Under the pieces are notes generated by a model. The model worked only from the letters and a program-made list of their open reading frames with translations. It was not told where the DNA came from and ran no database searches. Shown one piece after another: positions 1-8,366 of a stretch of DNA of 64,000 nucleotides. Source of the DNA: Paenibacillus xerothermodurans (GTDB lineage: Bacteria; Bacillota; Bacilli; Paenibacillales; NBRC-103111); assembly GCF_002220865.2 (NCBI RefSeq), contig NZ_NHRJ02000004.1, positions 186,001-250,000 on the forward strand. Reading direction: 5' to 3'. A program made the position numbers and the translations under genes. How positions within the stretch are numbered: the first letter of the stretch is position 1; the number at the start of each line of letters is the position of its first letter.

Positions 1-785
1 ACAATTACCACATTGTTACCTGCATTATAACGGGCCCGCAAGTTTTCAAACGGCAGCACTTCAGCCCATACGTTCCACACCTTATCCCAATCGCCGGCCT
101 GCAAAGCCGACAGCATCTGTTTGGACTTCTCGGGATATACATTCATCAAGCCCGAGGTGAAGCCTCTCGCACCGGCATTGTAAAAGTATGGAGCCCACTT
201 CTCGGCGGTACCGCAGATCCATGCGATGTTATACTCCTTCGGCACATTGCCTATCGTAGTTGAAAACCGCGGCAGGTCGTTGATCGCATATTTTACCCCG
301 ACACATTTTTCGAGCGCACCGAGTGTCATAAGGATGTCATCCGATACTTGGGGATCCTTCAAATAAAGAATGGACGGAATGTCCAACGCCTCTATCACTT
401 TACGGTAGTAGGAAATCGCACCCGGCGTCGTTATGTACGGGTGAATCGGCTGGTGGATCATCACACAATCCGCCCCGACCTCCTGCGCGTGCCTGCCCAG
501 CTCGATCGCGGTGTCAGCCGAATAACCGACGCCGGCCATGACGATGGCGCGTTTGTTCACAATCTCTACAACCCGCTTCGTTTCCGCCTTTGCTTCGTCG
601 AGCGTAAGCGCATAAAATTCGCTTGTGTTGCCGCATGGCACGATGACTTCCGCCCCATTGGCCACCAAGTACTCGATATTTTGTTCCAAGCCCTCCCAAT
701 CAATCTCGCGCGTTACTTCATCGAATGGCGTAATATTTATCGCCGTAATCGTTTCGAGCTTCTTGCTGAATTCAGCGTAATTCAT
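1..785 (-). CDS. DapA-family class I aldolase (partial, runs off the window)
   Basis: About 261 residues are visible; the C-terminus (roughly 40 residues by family length) lies left of base 1. This is the dihydrodipicolinate synthase / N-acetylneuraminate lyase TIM-barrel family, which forms a Schiff base with a 2-keto acid. The Thr-containing loop CGNTSEF lies at 51-57, a YLKDP segment with the conserved Tyr at 141, and VGVKY places the Schiff-base Lys at about 165. The ATG overlaps the stop of the upstream Ldh2 gene (ATGA), so the two are translationally coupled. Next to an Ldh2 dehydrogenase, a catabolic keto-acid aldolase or dehydratase is likelier than lysine biosynthesis, but the substrate cannot be read from sequence. 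Confidence 0.88.
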   Translation of the reverse strand, partial: MNYAEFSKKLETITAINITPFDEVTREIDWEGLEQNIEYLVANGAEVIVPCGNTSEFYALTLDEAKAETKRVVEIVNKRAIVMAGVGYSADTAIELGRHAQEVGADCVMIHQPIHPYITTPGAISYYRKVIEALDIPSILYLKDPQVSDDILMTLGALEKCVGVKYAINDLPRFSTTIGNVPKEYNIAWICGTAEKWAPYFYNAGARGFTSGLMNVYPEKSKQMLSALQAGDWDKVWNVWAEVLPFENLRARYNAGNNVVI

Positions 786-1855
786 AGCATAGTCTCCTCC
801 GTTTTACTCATATAAGACTGTATATCTACGCCGTACTTCCGGCCGGTTTGCTCCAATTCACGAAATATCGCGGGGGACAGGGCAATGCCTTCAGCCAATT
901 GTTTTTTCATCTTCAACGATTCGATCTCCCCCGGCATATACACACGGTTAAAACCTTTTGCCGGTTGGCTTTTAACGGTTTCATCAATCTTCTCCTGCAT
1001 TCTCCGGTAGAATTCATCGAGCGGCATGAAGGCGTCTACACGAATCACACCAAAGAAATGGCCGATATTTTGCGGTTCCGGATCCTCATACATCCGAGGC
1101 ACACGCTTGCCAAACAACGCACCGGTCAACACACCCGACAGTACATCGACCATGATGGCAAGACCGGAGCCTTTGGAGCCCATCGGCAGCAGAAAACCCT
1201 CCAACGCCGCAATCGGATCCGTCGTCGGTTCGCCGTCCTTGGTTACAGCCCAGCCTTCAGGAATCTGGTTGCCCTTGGTTTTCGCCACGATAATTTTGCC
1301 TCTTGCCACATTGCTTGTGGCCATATCCAACACGACCGGATCTTGACCGGCGCCTGTGGGGATAGCGAAGGACAGCGGGTTCGTGCCTAATGACGGCGCC
1401 AGTGAGCCAAACGGCACCATCATCGCCGAGCTATTGGTCATGGCAATGCCGATGCAGCCTTCCGCTGCAGCCATCCGCGTATAATATGAGCAGGTTCCAA
1501 AATGATTGGAATTGTTAACGCCAACGAACGCCGTTCCGTAAGCTTTCGCTTTGTCGATAGCCGCTTGCATGGCTTTCACCGCGACAACTTGCCCCCAGCC
1601 GTTGCCGGCATCATACATAGCTGTGGTAGGTGTCTCTGAGATGAGCGAGATATTCGTGCTGCGCTCTATCAGCCCTTGCTCCATCCGTTTCAGGTAGCCC
1701 GGCACGCGGGACACTCCGTGGGATTCCACGCCCAGCAAATCGGCGTCGACCAAATTATCCGCGATGATTGCCGCCTCCCGTTGGGGGAGCGATTTGGCAA
1801 ACACGTCTGTGCAGAACTGTCTTAGTTGATCAACTTGTACAATAATATCGCTCAT
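782..1855 (-). CDS. Ldh2 / malate-L-lactate dehydrogenase family oxidoreductase
   Basis: At 357 residues this matches the length of the NAD(P)-dependent Ldh2 family (malate, sulfolactate, ureidoglycolate, 2,3-diketogulonate and cyclic-imine reductases). These enzymes do not have a classical Rossmann fold. The conserved GVESHGVSR motif with the catalytic-position His at 46 is present, as are the NNSNHFGT segment and a glycine-rich GSKGSGLAIMVDVLSG stretch. An RBS (GAGGTG) sits 6 bases before the ATG. It lies 61 bases after the solute-binding protein gene and overlaps the DapA-family gene. Import, oxidation or reduction of a 2-hydroxy/2-keto acid, then aldol chemistry, is a reasonable reading; the specific substrate is unknown. 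Confidence 0.85.
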   Translation of the reverse strand: MSDIIVQVDQLRQFCTDVFAKSLPQREAAIIADNLVDADLLGVESHGVSRVPGYLKRMEQGLIERSTNISLISETPTTAMYDAGNGWGQVVAVKAMQAAIDKAKAYGTAFVGVNNSNHFGTCSYYTRMAAAEGCIGIAMTNSSAMMVPFGSLAPSLGTNPLSFAIPTGAGQDPVVLDMATSNVARGKIIVAKTKGNQIPEGWAVTKDGEPTTDPIAALEGFLLPMGSKGSGLAIMVDVLSGVLTGALFGKRVPRMYEDPEPQNIGHFFGVIRVDAFMPLDEFYRRMQEKIDETVKSQPAKGFNRVYMPGEIESLKMKKQLAEGIALSPAIFRELEQTGRKYGVDIQSYMSKTEETML

Positions 1856-1916
1856 ATTTACACCTCTATGTTTTTATTCAAAAATGTGCTGCAGGTGCTC
1901 CGGAGCCCGACCTTAG

Positions 1917-3467
1917 CTATTGCGGGGTGAACCGGTCCGCCCCCACATCGCCTGCACGCCGCTTAGCATACTCTCGTGTAAATTCCTCCAGCACCTGGGC
2001 GCCGCCCGCTTGCTTCCAGTTCTCCACCGCCGCCTGCCAGCCGGCGTCATCAATTTTCCCCATAATGTACTGCGTTTGCGCGTCTCGTATTAATGCATCG
2101 AGCTCTACTCCTCTCTGCATGTACACTTTGGAAGTGAGAGTTAATGCCACATTCGGCACGGCATGCTTCAGATTATCCTCTACCATTTTCCAGCCTTTGC
2201 CCTGCAGCGAATTGAATTGTAACGGCAAACCCCGACCGCCGACTTCAAACGAAGGCAAGCTGTCCCGGTACGGCTTTACTTCCTGTTGAAATAACGACAA
2301 ATCTTTTAGTTCCGCTTTGCCATCGGCAGTTATCGTATAGTGGCGTCCTTCCATTCCTCTGGTGAGCAGAGTCGACATTTCCGGCTCTAGCAGTTTATCG
2401 AAGAACGCCAGCAGCTGCTTCAGTTCCGCCTCTGTGCTGACAGTGGCTTTTGGAAACACATAAAAACCGTTGTTGCCCGGTTCAGCAGGCAGCATTCGTC
2501 CGGCCGGCCCGATAAAGGGCATGACATCAACTGCGGCCGATGGTACGTTCTTGGCTAACCGCTCATGTGAGCCGGCTGCGGAGGAGGCGTTGCTGATGCG
2601 TACTCCGGCCTTGCCCGTGTTCCATTTAGCGTCTGTGTCGGCAGCCTGCACAACGGCGAAATCGGGGTTGATTAACTGCTGCTGATACAATTTGCGTAAA
2701 AGCTTCATCGTCTCAAAATAGGGGCTCGTCATGAATTCCGCGACGATCCGGCCGTTCTCAACGCCCCATTTGTTTGGAGCGCCCTGCGTGACAGCAATCC
2801 GGGTCATGAAGGCGGCGCTCGATGCCGGGTCGTTATAGGACTCGTCCAAAAATAATCCGTACGTGTCACGCGCGCCGTTACGGTCAGGGTCACTTTCAGC
2901 AATAACTCGCATCAGATGATACCAATCGTCGAGGGTGACCGGGTTCGTTAAACCGAGGGCATCAAACCAATCCCTCCGGTAAATGATGCCTCCCCTCGCT
3001 ACATCGCGGTAAAGAGGCAGCCCGTATAATCTGCCGTCCACCTTGATGTTGTCGTAATACATGGCCTGGGCCGCAGACAAGTTCTTGTATTCGTTCAGCA
3101 GAGGGCCGATCTCCCACAACAATCCGGACTCAATAGCGCTGAGCGTAGTGACATTCTGAGTTAATTTGATTGCCTTCGGCAATTCTTTGGATGCAAGCAT
3201 AATACTTTTTTTGTCTTCGTAGGCGGCGGGCGGTATCCACTGGATATCAAGCTTTACGTTCGTGTATTGCTCGATGGCCAGCTCAATTTCATTGTCTTTT
3301 TTCGTTGTGTCTCCGACCTGCGGCGTGGCTATGCTTATTTCAAGCAGCGGACTGCCGGATTGATCGTCTATTGTTGGCAGCTGTTCATGCTGCACCACAC
3401 AGCCGGTCAAGGATGCTGCTGTCACCGCCAACGAGAAAGTACGTACCGCAATACGCGCGCGATTCAT
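1917..3467 (-). CDS. Extracellular solute-binding lipoprotein (ABC importer, family 1)
   Basis: This 516-residue protein resembles the LplA-type binding proteins that deliver oligosaccharides to ABC permeases. The start chosen is the ATG at 3467. It has a GGGGGG RBS and gives a short signal peptide ending in the lipobox SLTGC, whereas the longer open frame upstream (to 3680) has no RBS and no signal. The YGLPLYRDVARGGIIYRRDWFDALGL segment (split here only by reading) and the C-terminal aromatic-rich region fit the fold. No permease genes adjoin it in the window, so it must use permeases encoded elsewhere. It appears to lead an operon with the Ldh2 and DapA-family genes. Confidence 0.85.
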   Translation of the reverse strand: MNRARIAVRTFSLAVTAASLTGCVVQHEQLPTIDDQSGSPLLEISIATPQVGDTTKKDNEIELAIEQYTNVKLDIQWIPPAAYEDKKSIMLASKELPKAIKLTQNVTTLSAIESGLLWEIGPLLNEYKNLSAAQAMYYDNIKVDGRLYGLPLYRDVARGGIIYRRDWFDALGLTNPVTLDDWYHLMRVIAESDPDRNGARDTYGLFLDESYNDPASSAAFMTRIAVTQGAPNKWGVENGRIVAEFMTSPYFETMKLLRKLYQQQLINPDFAVVQAADTDAKWNTGKAGVRISNASSAAGSHERLAKNVPSAAVDVMPFIGPAGRMLPAEPGNNGFYVFPKATVSTEAELKQLLAFFDKLLEPEMSTLLTRGMEGRHYTITADGKAELKDLSLFQQEVKPYRDSLPSFEVGGRGLPLQFNSLQGKGWKMVEDNLKHAVPNVALTLTSKVYMQRGVELDALIRDAQTQYIMGKIDDAGWQAAVENWKQAGGAQVLEEFTREYAKRRAGDVGADRFTPQ

Positions 3468-3882
3468 CCTATCCCCCCGATGTTGAAGCATGGCATGGCG
3501 TGCCACAGAAATGGTAGACGGGAGCGGGAGCTCCCCCGCGGTGCTTCGGCGCTTGTCACAACGGTTTAAGGTTATGTGGTTACGCTTACAATTTAATGTT
3601 ACCAAGTGACTTGATGACCGGCAATAGTATTGTTTCAACCTGTCTATGCTGCCGGAACCGCACGGCACACGGGTTATCACACCATGGGTTCAGGGATGAA
3701 ATTACCATTTCTTGCTGGCCAATAGTACTAATTAAACCTCGTCTGCGTGCTGCCGCGTCTGCCTTCCGCCCCCCGCGCAAATGGGTACGCGCCGGCCGGC
3801 ATGGCACGAATCCAAAAAGTGTAGGTTGAATCGGGAGCTTGAATCACCCTATAATCGACCCGAAAGGGGACTGATAGATTTT
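3468..3882. other. Divergent intergenic region
   Basis: The gap separates the minus-strand binding-protein gene from the plus-strand sleB-like gene. Apart from the candidate promoter and cre-like site at 3577-3624 nothing convincing was seen. The short open frames here have no ribosome binding sites. Confidence 0.5.
3577..3624 (-). promoter_or_regulatory. Candidate promoter and cre-like site of the 3467 binding-protein gene
   Basis: On the minus strand a -35 TTGCCG (3619-3624) and -10 TAACAT (3596-3601) are separated by 17 bases. Immediately downstream, at the expected start of transcription, TGTAAGCGTAACCA (3577-3590) matches the CcpA cre consensus at 12 of 14 positions. This suggests catabolite repression; both elements are imperfect. 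Confidence 0.4.
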
Positions 3883-4530
3883 ATGAAGAAATTGATAGCA
3901 CTCGTTCTCTGCGCAGCGCTGTTGGTGACCGGGCTGGTCGGCCTCTCCAGCGGGCACGCTCAAGCCGCCACGCAGTTATCGAGAGGATCTGTTAACGGCG
4001 ATGTCTGGGACTTGCAGTTCCGTTTAAAAGCCTTAGGCAGCTACACGCAGCCGTTGGACGGCAAATTCGGGGCGGGCACCGAAAAGGCAGTGCGCGCGTT
4101 TCAACGCAGCTATGGTTTGGCCGCTGATGGAGTTGTCGGACCTGACACTTGGGCAGCGCTGAAAAAATATACATTAAACCAGTATGAGATGGACATTATG
4201 GCCAAAACGATTCATAGTGAAGCGCGTGGTGAATCATACGCTGGACAGGTCGCGGTGGGAGCAGTGGTCATGAACCGCATCCAATCCGACCAATTCCCGG
4301 ACACGATTCGCGAAGTGGTGTTCCAATCCCGCGCGTTTACCGCGGTAGATGACGGCCAATACTGGCTGACACCGAACCGCTCAGCTTATTTGGCAGCACT
4401 CGACGCAGTGCGCGGTTGGGATCCGACCTACAATTCACTGTATTATTTCAATCCTGACACTGCGACCAGCGACTGGATCTGGTCACGGCCGCAAACGGTC
4501 AAAATCGGTAAGCATATTTACGCACGCTAA
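3883..4530 (+). CDS. sleB: Spore cortex-lytic enzyme SleB-like (peptidoglycan-binding + hydrolase_2)
   Basis: The protein has 215 residues. A signal peptide (about 1-30, ending HAQAA) is followed by a PG_binding_1 domain (about 35-95, with WDLQFRLKALG and DGVVGPDTWAAL). The C-terminal SleB/CwlJ catalytic domain (about 105-215) carries the catalytic Glu in KTIHSEARGE. Such enzymes hydrolyse cortex peptidoglycan during germination. The ATG at 3883 was preferred to the longer frame from 3781 because it starts the signal peptide and is preceded by AAGGGGA, although the spacing is long (12). The gene is monocistronic and ends at a strong hairpin. Assignment to SleB rather than a general cell-wall hydrolase rests on the domain order. 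Confidence 0.85.
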   Translation: MKKLIALVLCAALLVTGLVGLSSGHAQAATQLSRGSVNGDVWDLQFRLKALGSYTQPLDGKFGAGTEKAVRAFQRSYGLAADGVVGPDTWAALKKYTLNQYEMDIMAKTIHSEARGESYAGQVAVGAVVMNRIQSDQFPDTIREVVFQSRAFTAVDDGQYWLTPNRSAYLAALDAVRGWDPTYNSLYYFNPDTATSDWIWSRPQTVKIGKHIYAR

Positions 4531-4542
4531 TGCCGGTTCACA

Positions 4543-4579
4543 AAAAACGCTGATCACCACAGGTGAGATCAGCGTTTTT
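4543..4579. terminator. Bidirectional rho-independent terminator
   Basis: The 13-base arms AAAAACGCTGATC (4543-4555) and GATCAGCGTTTTT (4567-4579) are perfectly complementary and carry A/T tracts on both sides. The hairpin lies between the converging sleB-like and ndh genes and would terminate both. Confidence 0.9.
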
Positions 4580-4598
4580 GTGTATGTGTAGGTGTTAT

Positions 4599-5777
4599 TT
4601 AGTAAGCTAGTGCAAACAAGCCGTTAATATGTGACAGGTAGCGGGCGTTGCTGGCTTTTTTCATCAAGGAAGCAGGAGTGCCTTTCAGTTCGATTCCGCT
4701 CTCGCCGATCGTGCCGATGCCATCCTTGCGTCCAAGACTGGCCAGCGTACCGGAGAATACCGGTGCGAGGGCGTCCATGCTGGTACCGTTGAAGTAAGAA
4801 GCGATGTTGTGTCCGACAACCTCGCCCATCTGCCATGCCAACTGAGCTGTTGGCGGGTATGGACGGCCTTCCGGACCGAACACGACCGCGCAGTCGCCCG
4901 CAAGGAATACATCGGGGTGAGACACGGACTGCAAAAATTCGTTGACCGTTGCACGGCCGCGATTCACTTCGATGCCGCAGTTTGCCACAAGAGAGTTGCC
5001 TTGTACGCCGCCCGTCCAAACCACCGTGTTCGACTCGATAGTTCTGCCGTCCTTCAGGCTGACTACGTTGCCGTTCATTTCGGTGATAGGCAATCCGGTT
5101 AAAAATTGTACGCCGCGGGCTTCCAGACTTGTGGTCGCGCGTGCAATGAGCTCAGGCGAGAACATTGGCAGAATGGTTGGCATCGCTTCCACCAGGTACA
5201 GCGACACATCATTGAAGTCCACTCCGTTCTCACGGCAAATTCCCGGCAGCTCGTCCGCGAGCTCGCCTACCAGTTCCACGCCGGTCAACCCGCCGCCGCC
5301 GATAACGAAAGTTGCGTCAGCTTTGTTTTTGGTTTTGCTGTATTCGCGGATCCGTTCCTTCACATGCGTATAAATCCGGTTCGCGTCCCCTACGGATTTC
5401 AACGTGAAGCTGTTCTCTTGAAGTCCGGGAATGCCGAAGTAGTTCGTTTCACTTCCAAGTGCCAAAACCAGTGCATCATAGCCATGGGTGGTGCCATCAG
5501 CGAGCAGCACTTTATGTCCTTGCAGATCGATATTTTCAACAGTGCCGACCTGCACATTGATCTGTTTGCCCTTAAGTAATTTGTCCAACGGCAGCGCGAC
5601 TGCCTTCTCATCCACATTGCCTGCAGCAAGACGGTGGAGCTCCGTAATAATCTGGTGCGTGCCCACGCGATTGATCACTGTGATAGTAGCTTCTTCTGCC
5701 GATAAATTCGCGCGCGCAGACAGAGCACTCAACAATCCGCCATAGCCGGCACCTAAAATCAATATTTGTTTACTCAC
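4599..5777 (-). CDS. ndh: Type II NADH dehydrogenase (NADH:menaquinone oxidoreductase)
   Basis: This 392-residue peripheral membrane flavoprotein transfers electrons from NADH to menaquinone without pumping protons. The FAD-binding GAGYGG lies at 9-14, the NADH-binding IGGGGLTGVELVGEL from 159, and the C-terminal FAD contact VFLAGDCAV is present. The GTG start has an excellent RBS (GGAGGATAAAC). It is the second gene of a two-gene operon with a DUF1641 protein, as in the yjlC-ndh operon of Bacillus subtilis, and a Rex-like box overlaps the operon promoter. Confidence 0.92.
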   Translation of the reverse strand: MSKQILILGAGYGGLLSALSARANLSAEEATITVINRVGTHQIITELHRLAAGNVDEKAVALPLDKLLKGKQINVQVGTVENIDLQGHKVLLADGTTHGYDALVLALGSETNYFGIPGLQENSFTLKSVGDANRIYTHVKERIREYSKTKNKADATFVIGGGGLTGVELVGELADELPGICRENGVDFNDVSLYLVEAMPTILPMFSPELIARATTSLEARGVQFLTGLPITEMNGNVVSLKDGRTIESNTVVWTGGVQGNSLVANCGIEVNRGRATVNEFLQSVSHPDVFLAGDCAVVFGPEGRPYPPTAQLAWQMGEVVGHNIASYFNGTSMDALAPVFSGTLASLGRKDGIGTIGESGIELKGTPASLMKKASNARYLSHINGLFALAY

Positions 5778-5811
5778 GTTTATCCTCCGTTCTGAAGTAG
5801 GTTGATCTCAC

Positions 5812-6249
5812 TTAACCTTGCTGTTTTCTCTCACCCAATATATCCAAATATGCTTGGGCGAAACGAAGCATTCTTTGCAGTTCCGGATCTTTCAGCAGTT
5901 TGAGCATACCGAATAGGCCGATGGTTGCGTCGCTCTGTTCAGCGCGGTCACTTGCTTCAATAGCGGCGGACGCATAACCCTTTACTTTTTCCCCGAGCGG
6001 CTGGACCACTTCTTGTATACCGCCTACCATATCTTGAATAAGCACGCGGTCTGTCGCTACCTTCTGCGCCAAGTCGTATGTCTTGGTCAGCATGGTCACC
6101 ATTTCGGTGAGCTTAGGCAGTTGATCCACCAACAAAGTCAAGGATTCTTGCACTTCCGGCTTTAACAATTGGTCGAGCACGTCCGGTTTGACAACACCTT
6201 GTACCGCGGCAGATGCTTGATCCGACTTCTGAACACTTGAGTCTGACAT
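5812..6249 (-). CDS. yjlC: DUF1641 protein, YjlC-like partner of Ndh
   Basis: The 145-residue protein is mostly helical and has the DUF1641 pattern (DLAQKVATDRVLIQDMVGG in the middle, a C-terminal LLKDPELQRMLRFAQAYL). DUF1641 proteins accompany type II NADH dehydrogenases and formate dehydrogenases in Bacillales; the biochemical role is not established. A TAAGGAGG RBS precedes the ATG. ndh follows 34 bases downstream in the same operon. Confidence 0.88.
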   Translation of the reverse strand: MSDSSVQKSDQASAAVQGVVKPDVLDQLLKPEVQESLTLLVDQLPKLTEMVTMLTKTYDLAQKVATDRVLIQDMVGGIQEVVQPLGEKVKGYASAAIEASDRAEQSDATIGLFGMLKLLKDPELQRMLRFAQAYLDILGERKQQG

Positions 6250-6338
6250 TTCTACGTTCCTCCTTAATTCATATGAGTAGTGCGGCTCGCAGCTGAAGGC
6301 AATGATGCATCCCTGTTGTATATAATAAACAATGATTT

Positions 6339-6371
6339 ATTATATGTTTCTTAAGTGAAAATCTTCACATA
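6339..6371 (-). promoter_or_regulatory. Promoter of yjlC-ndh with Rex-like operator
   Basis: On the minus strand TGTGAAGATTTTCAC (plus-strand half-sites GTGAA 6355-6359 and TTCAC 6364-6368) fits the Rex pattern TTGTGAA-N4-TTCACAA with changes only at the outer bases. A -10 hexamer TATAAT lies at 6339-6344, so the Rex-like box covers the -35 region. Rex represses yjlC-ndh in B. subtilis when the NADH/NAD ratio is low. The -10 itself sits in a 9-base inverted repeat (6321-6329 and 6336-6344). Confidence 0.72.
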
Positions 6372-6458
6372 GAAATCTTCGACTTCGTCTGAATCCGAAG
6401 CTGCTGCGAACAGGGTAAAAATGTTACTACTCTATTGTATACCTAAATGGCGGGCTAT

Positions 6459-6522
6459 TTGCAATACCATTTTATTGAATGCTGTCGCATGAAGCACTGC
6501 TTGCAATACCATTTTTATGAAT
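6459..6522. repeat. 22-bp direct repeat, two copies
   Basis: The copies at 6459-6480 and 6501-6522 begin TTGCAATACCATTTT and differ only in the order of two bases near the end. They lie 42 bases apart in the AT-rich gap between yjlC and the EcsC gene. Function is unknown; they may be regulator sites for the plus-strand gene. Confidence 0.7.
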
Positions 6523-6652
6523 ATTCCCCGCGTCGACCGAAGTTAACAAAAAACTTATGTGCGGTTCACATATGATCTCGAATGGTAAAAGGTATGTATC
6601 GCGTACGCAGTTTCTGCGTAGTAAATGAAAACAACGTAAGGAGGCGGCGGCA

Positions 6653-7519
6653 GTGGTAGAAAACCGCGAATATCTTCAGCAGCGGCTGCGAGAAATCGTA
6701 CAATGGGAGAATGAAACAAAGGATCTGTGGTTCTGGGAAAAGCTCGGCCGGCTGCCTTTCGCGCTGTTGGACAAATTGACTCCGAGAGTGATTCAGGATC
6801 AACTCGCGACTGCATTAAACGAGATTGGCAAATTTATTCAAACCGGGGGCGACTACCTCTGGTCGGAAAAAGCGATTCTGAGCAAATTGCAGCAGAAATA
6901 CCGGGACGGGGACCAAGAACAGATGGATCTGGCGCTGCCGAGCGCGATTCGGACAGGGGCGGATTTTACCATTGCCGATGCCAGACTGCTCCCTTTAACC
7001 GTGATGGACCAAGCTGCCGATGAGCTGAGGGCAAACCGCAGGAACATTGCCACCGTACAGGGGGCCGCGACTGGATTCGGCGGGCTTTTCACTATCGTGG
7101 CCGACATTCCGGCCATGCTTGGACTGTCTCTGAAGCTGCTGCAGGAGCTGGCGGTATGTTACGGATTCGATCCGTCCGATGAACGTGAGCGTACCTTTAT
7201 AGTAAAATGCCTTCAGTTCTCGTCCTCCGACTTTGTCGGTAAGCAGGCTATCCTCAAGGAGTTGGCGGACTATGATCATGAGAACAAACAAGTCCAGGTG
7301 ATGAGCCAGCTGCAGGGCTGGCGGGAGGTCGTCGCCGCTTACCGTGACAGCTTCGGCATGAAGAAGATGTTTCAGCTCGTGCCGGTGGCGGGCACCTTGT
7401 TCGGCGCTTATGCAAACCGTGAGGCGCTGCAGCAGGTGGCGGAGACAGGTCAGATGCTTTACCGCAAACGCCGGATCATACAGCGTCTTCAGCAATTAGA
7501 AGCTCACAGCACGAAGTAA
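6653..7519 (+). CDS. EcsC family protein
   Basis: The 288-residue protein matches the EcsC family, whose founder is encoded with the EcsAB ABC transporter of Bacillus; its function is undefined. The central segment is hydrophobic and Gly/Ala rich (VQGAATGFGGLFTIVADIP, about 130-150) and probably associates with the membrane. A second glycine-rich stretch (VPVAGTLFGAYANREAL) lies near the C-terminus. The GTG start is fixed by AAGGAGG (6638-6644) 8 bases upstream. No ecsAB genes are adjacent; the gene stands alone and ends at a hairpin. Confidence 0.82.
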   Translation: MVENREYLQQRLREIVQWENETKDLWFWEKLGRLPFALLDKLTPRVIQDQLATALNEIGKFIQTGGDYLWSEKAILSKLQQKYRDGDQEQMDLALPSAIRTGADFTIADARLLPLTVMDQAADELRANRRNIATVQGAATGFGGLFTIVADIPAMLGLSLKLLQELAVCYGFDPSDERERTFIVKCLQFSSSDFVGKQAILKELADYDHENKQVQVMSQLQGWREVVAAYRDSFGMKKMFQLVPVAGTLFGAYANREALQQVAETGQMLYRKRRIIQRLQQLEAHSTK

Positions 7520-7521
7520 TG

Positions 7522-7571
7522 AAAGAGCACGACTCTTAACGCATTGGAAGGCGCGCGAGTCGTGCTTTTTT
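7522..7571 (+). terminator. Rho-independent terminator after the EcsC gene
   Basis: Arms GCACGACTC (7527-7535) and GAGTCGTGC (7557-7565) are followed by a run of six T. They lie directly after the EcsC stop codon and before the converging UPF0173 gene. Confidence 0.85.
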
Positions 7572-7590
7572 GTGCATGTGACGCTATCAC

Positions 7591-8292
7591 TCAAATGCTG
7601 CCTGCCTGAAGTTCAATCTTTTCGCCTGGGGCAAGGACTTGGGCATTCTGCCCTTGCGCCTGCACTTTAGCAGCGAACGCGTCGGCATCCTGGCGAATGA
7701 TGGGGAACGAATTGTAGTGGACGGGTATGACAAGCTTCGCGCTGAGCCACTTTGCGGCCACCAAGGCATCTTCAGGGCCCATTGTAAAGTGGTCGCCGAT
7801 CGGCAGGAACGCAACGTCGATGTCGAACCTTTCGCCGATCATTTTCATATCGCCGAACAAGGCGGTGTCCCCCGCATGCAAGACGGTCAAGCCCTCCGCC
7901 CGGATAATATAACCTGCCGGCACCCCTCCGTAGATGGTTTGGCCGTCGTCCGTCGTGATTCCGGAGCTGTGAAACGCTTGAATCATCGTCGCCTTCGCAA
8001 AATCGAGATCAACCGTGCCGCCCAGGTTCATTCCGATTGTTTTCAATCCCTTGCCTTCCATATATGAAGCGAGTTCGACCACAGCTACAATAGGGGCGTC
8101 ATTATCGCGTGCCACCTGTGGCGCATCGAGAATGTGGTCTGTGTGTCCATGTGTTAATAGGACGGCATTCGTCTTGATGTCCTCCGGCTTTGTCACCGCC
8201 AGCTCGTTTCCCCTCAGAAACGGGTCGATCACCAGGGATTTTCCGTTAGTTACAATTTGCACGCACGAGTGCCCATGGTAAATGATTTCCAT
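7591..8292 (-). CDS. UPF0173 metal-dependent hydrolase (metallo-beta-lactamase fold)
   Basis: At 233 residues the protein has the length and start (MEIIYHGHSCVQI) of the UPF0173 family, which includes YtkL. The metal-binding HGHTDH motif lies at about 49-54, with a later GDTALFGDM Asp and an HYNSFP His near the C-terminus. These are predicted cytoplasmic zinc hydrolases of unknown substrate. The RBS is GGAGGAG. It lies 74 bases downstream of tctA on the same strand with no clear terminator between, but the family is widespread and probably unrelated to the transporter. Confidence 0.9.
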   Translation of the reverse strand: MEIIYHGHSCVQIVTNGKSLVIDPFLRGNELAVTKPEDIKTNAVLLTHGHTDHILDAPQVARDNDAPIVAVVELASYMEGKGLKTIGMNLGGTVDLDFAKATMIQAFHSSGITTDDGQTIYGGVPAGYIIRAEGLTVLHAGDTALFGDMKMIGERFDIDVAFLPIGDHFTMGPEDALVAAKWLSAKLVIPVHYNSFPIIRQDADAFAAKVQAQGQNAQVLAPGEKIELQAGSI

Positions 8293-8366
8293 AATATTAA
8301 TCTCCTCCGCTGGTTCAGTGGTTTTTGAAAACTGTCACGTCAAACGCTCATCTACCTTCGATTCTA

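Noticed and set aside
3468-3680. N-terminal extension of the binding-protein frame
   Set aside because: The extension has no RBS and would bury the signal peptide and lipobox that begin at 3467.
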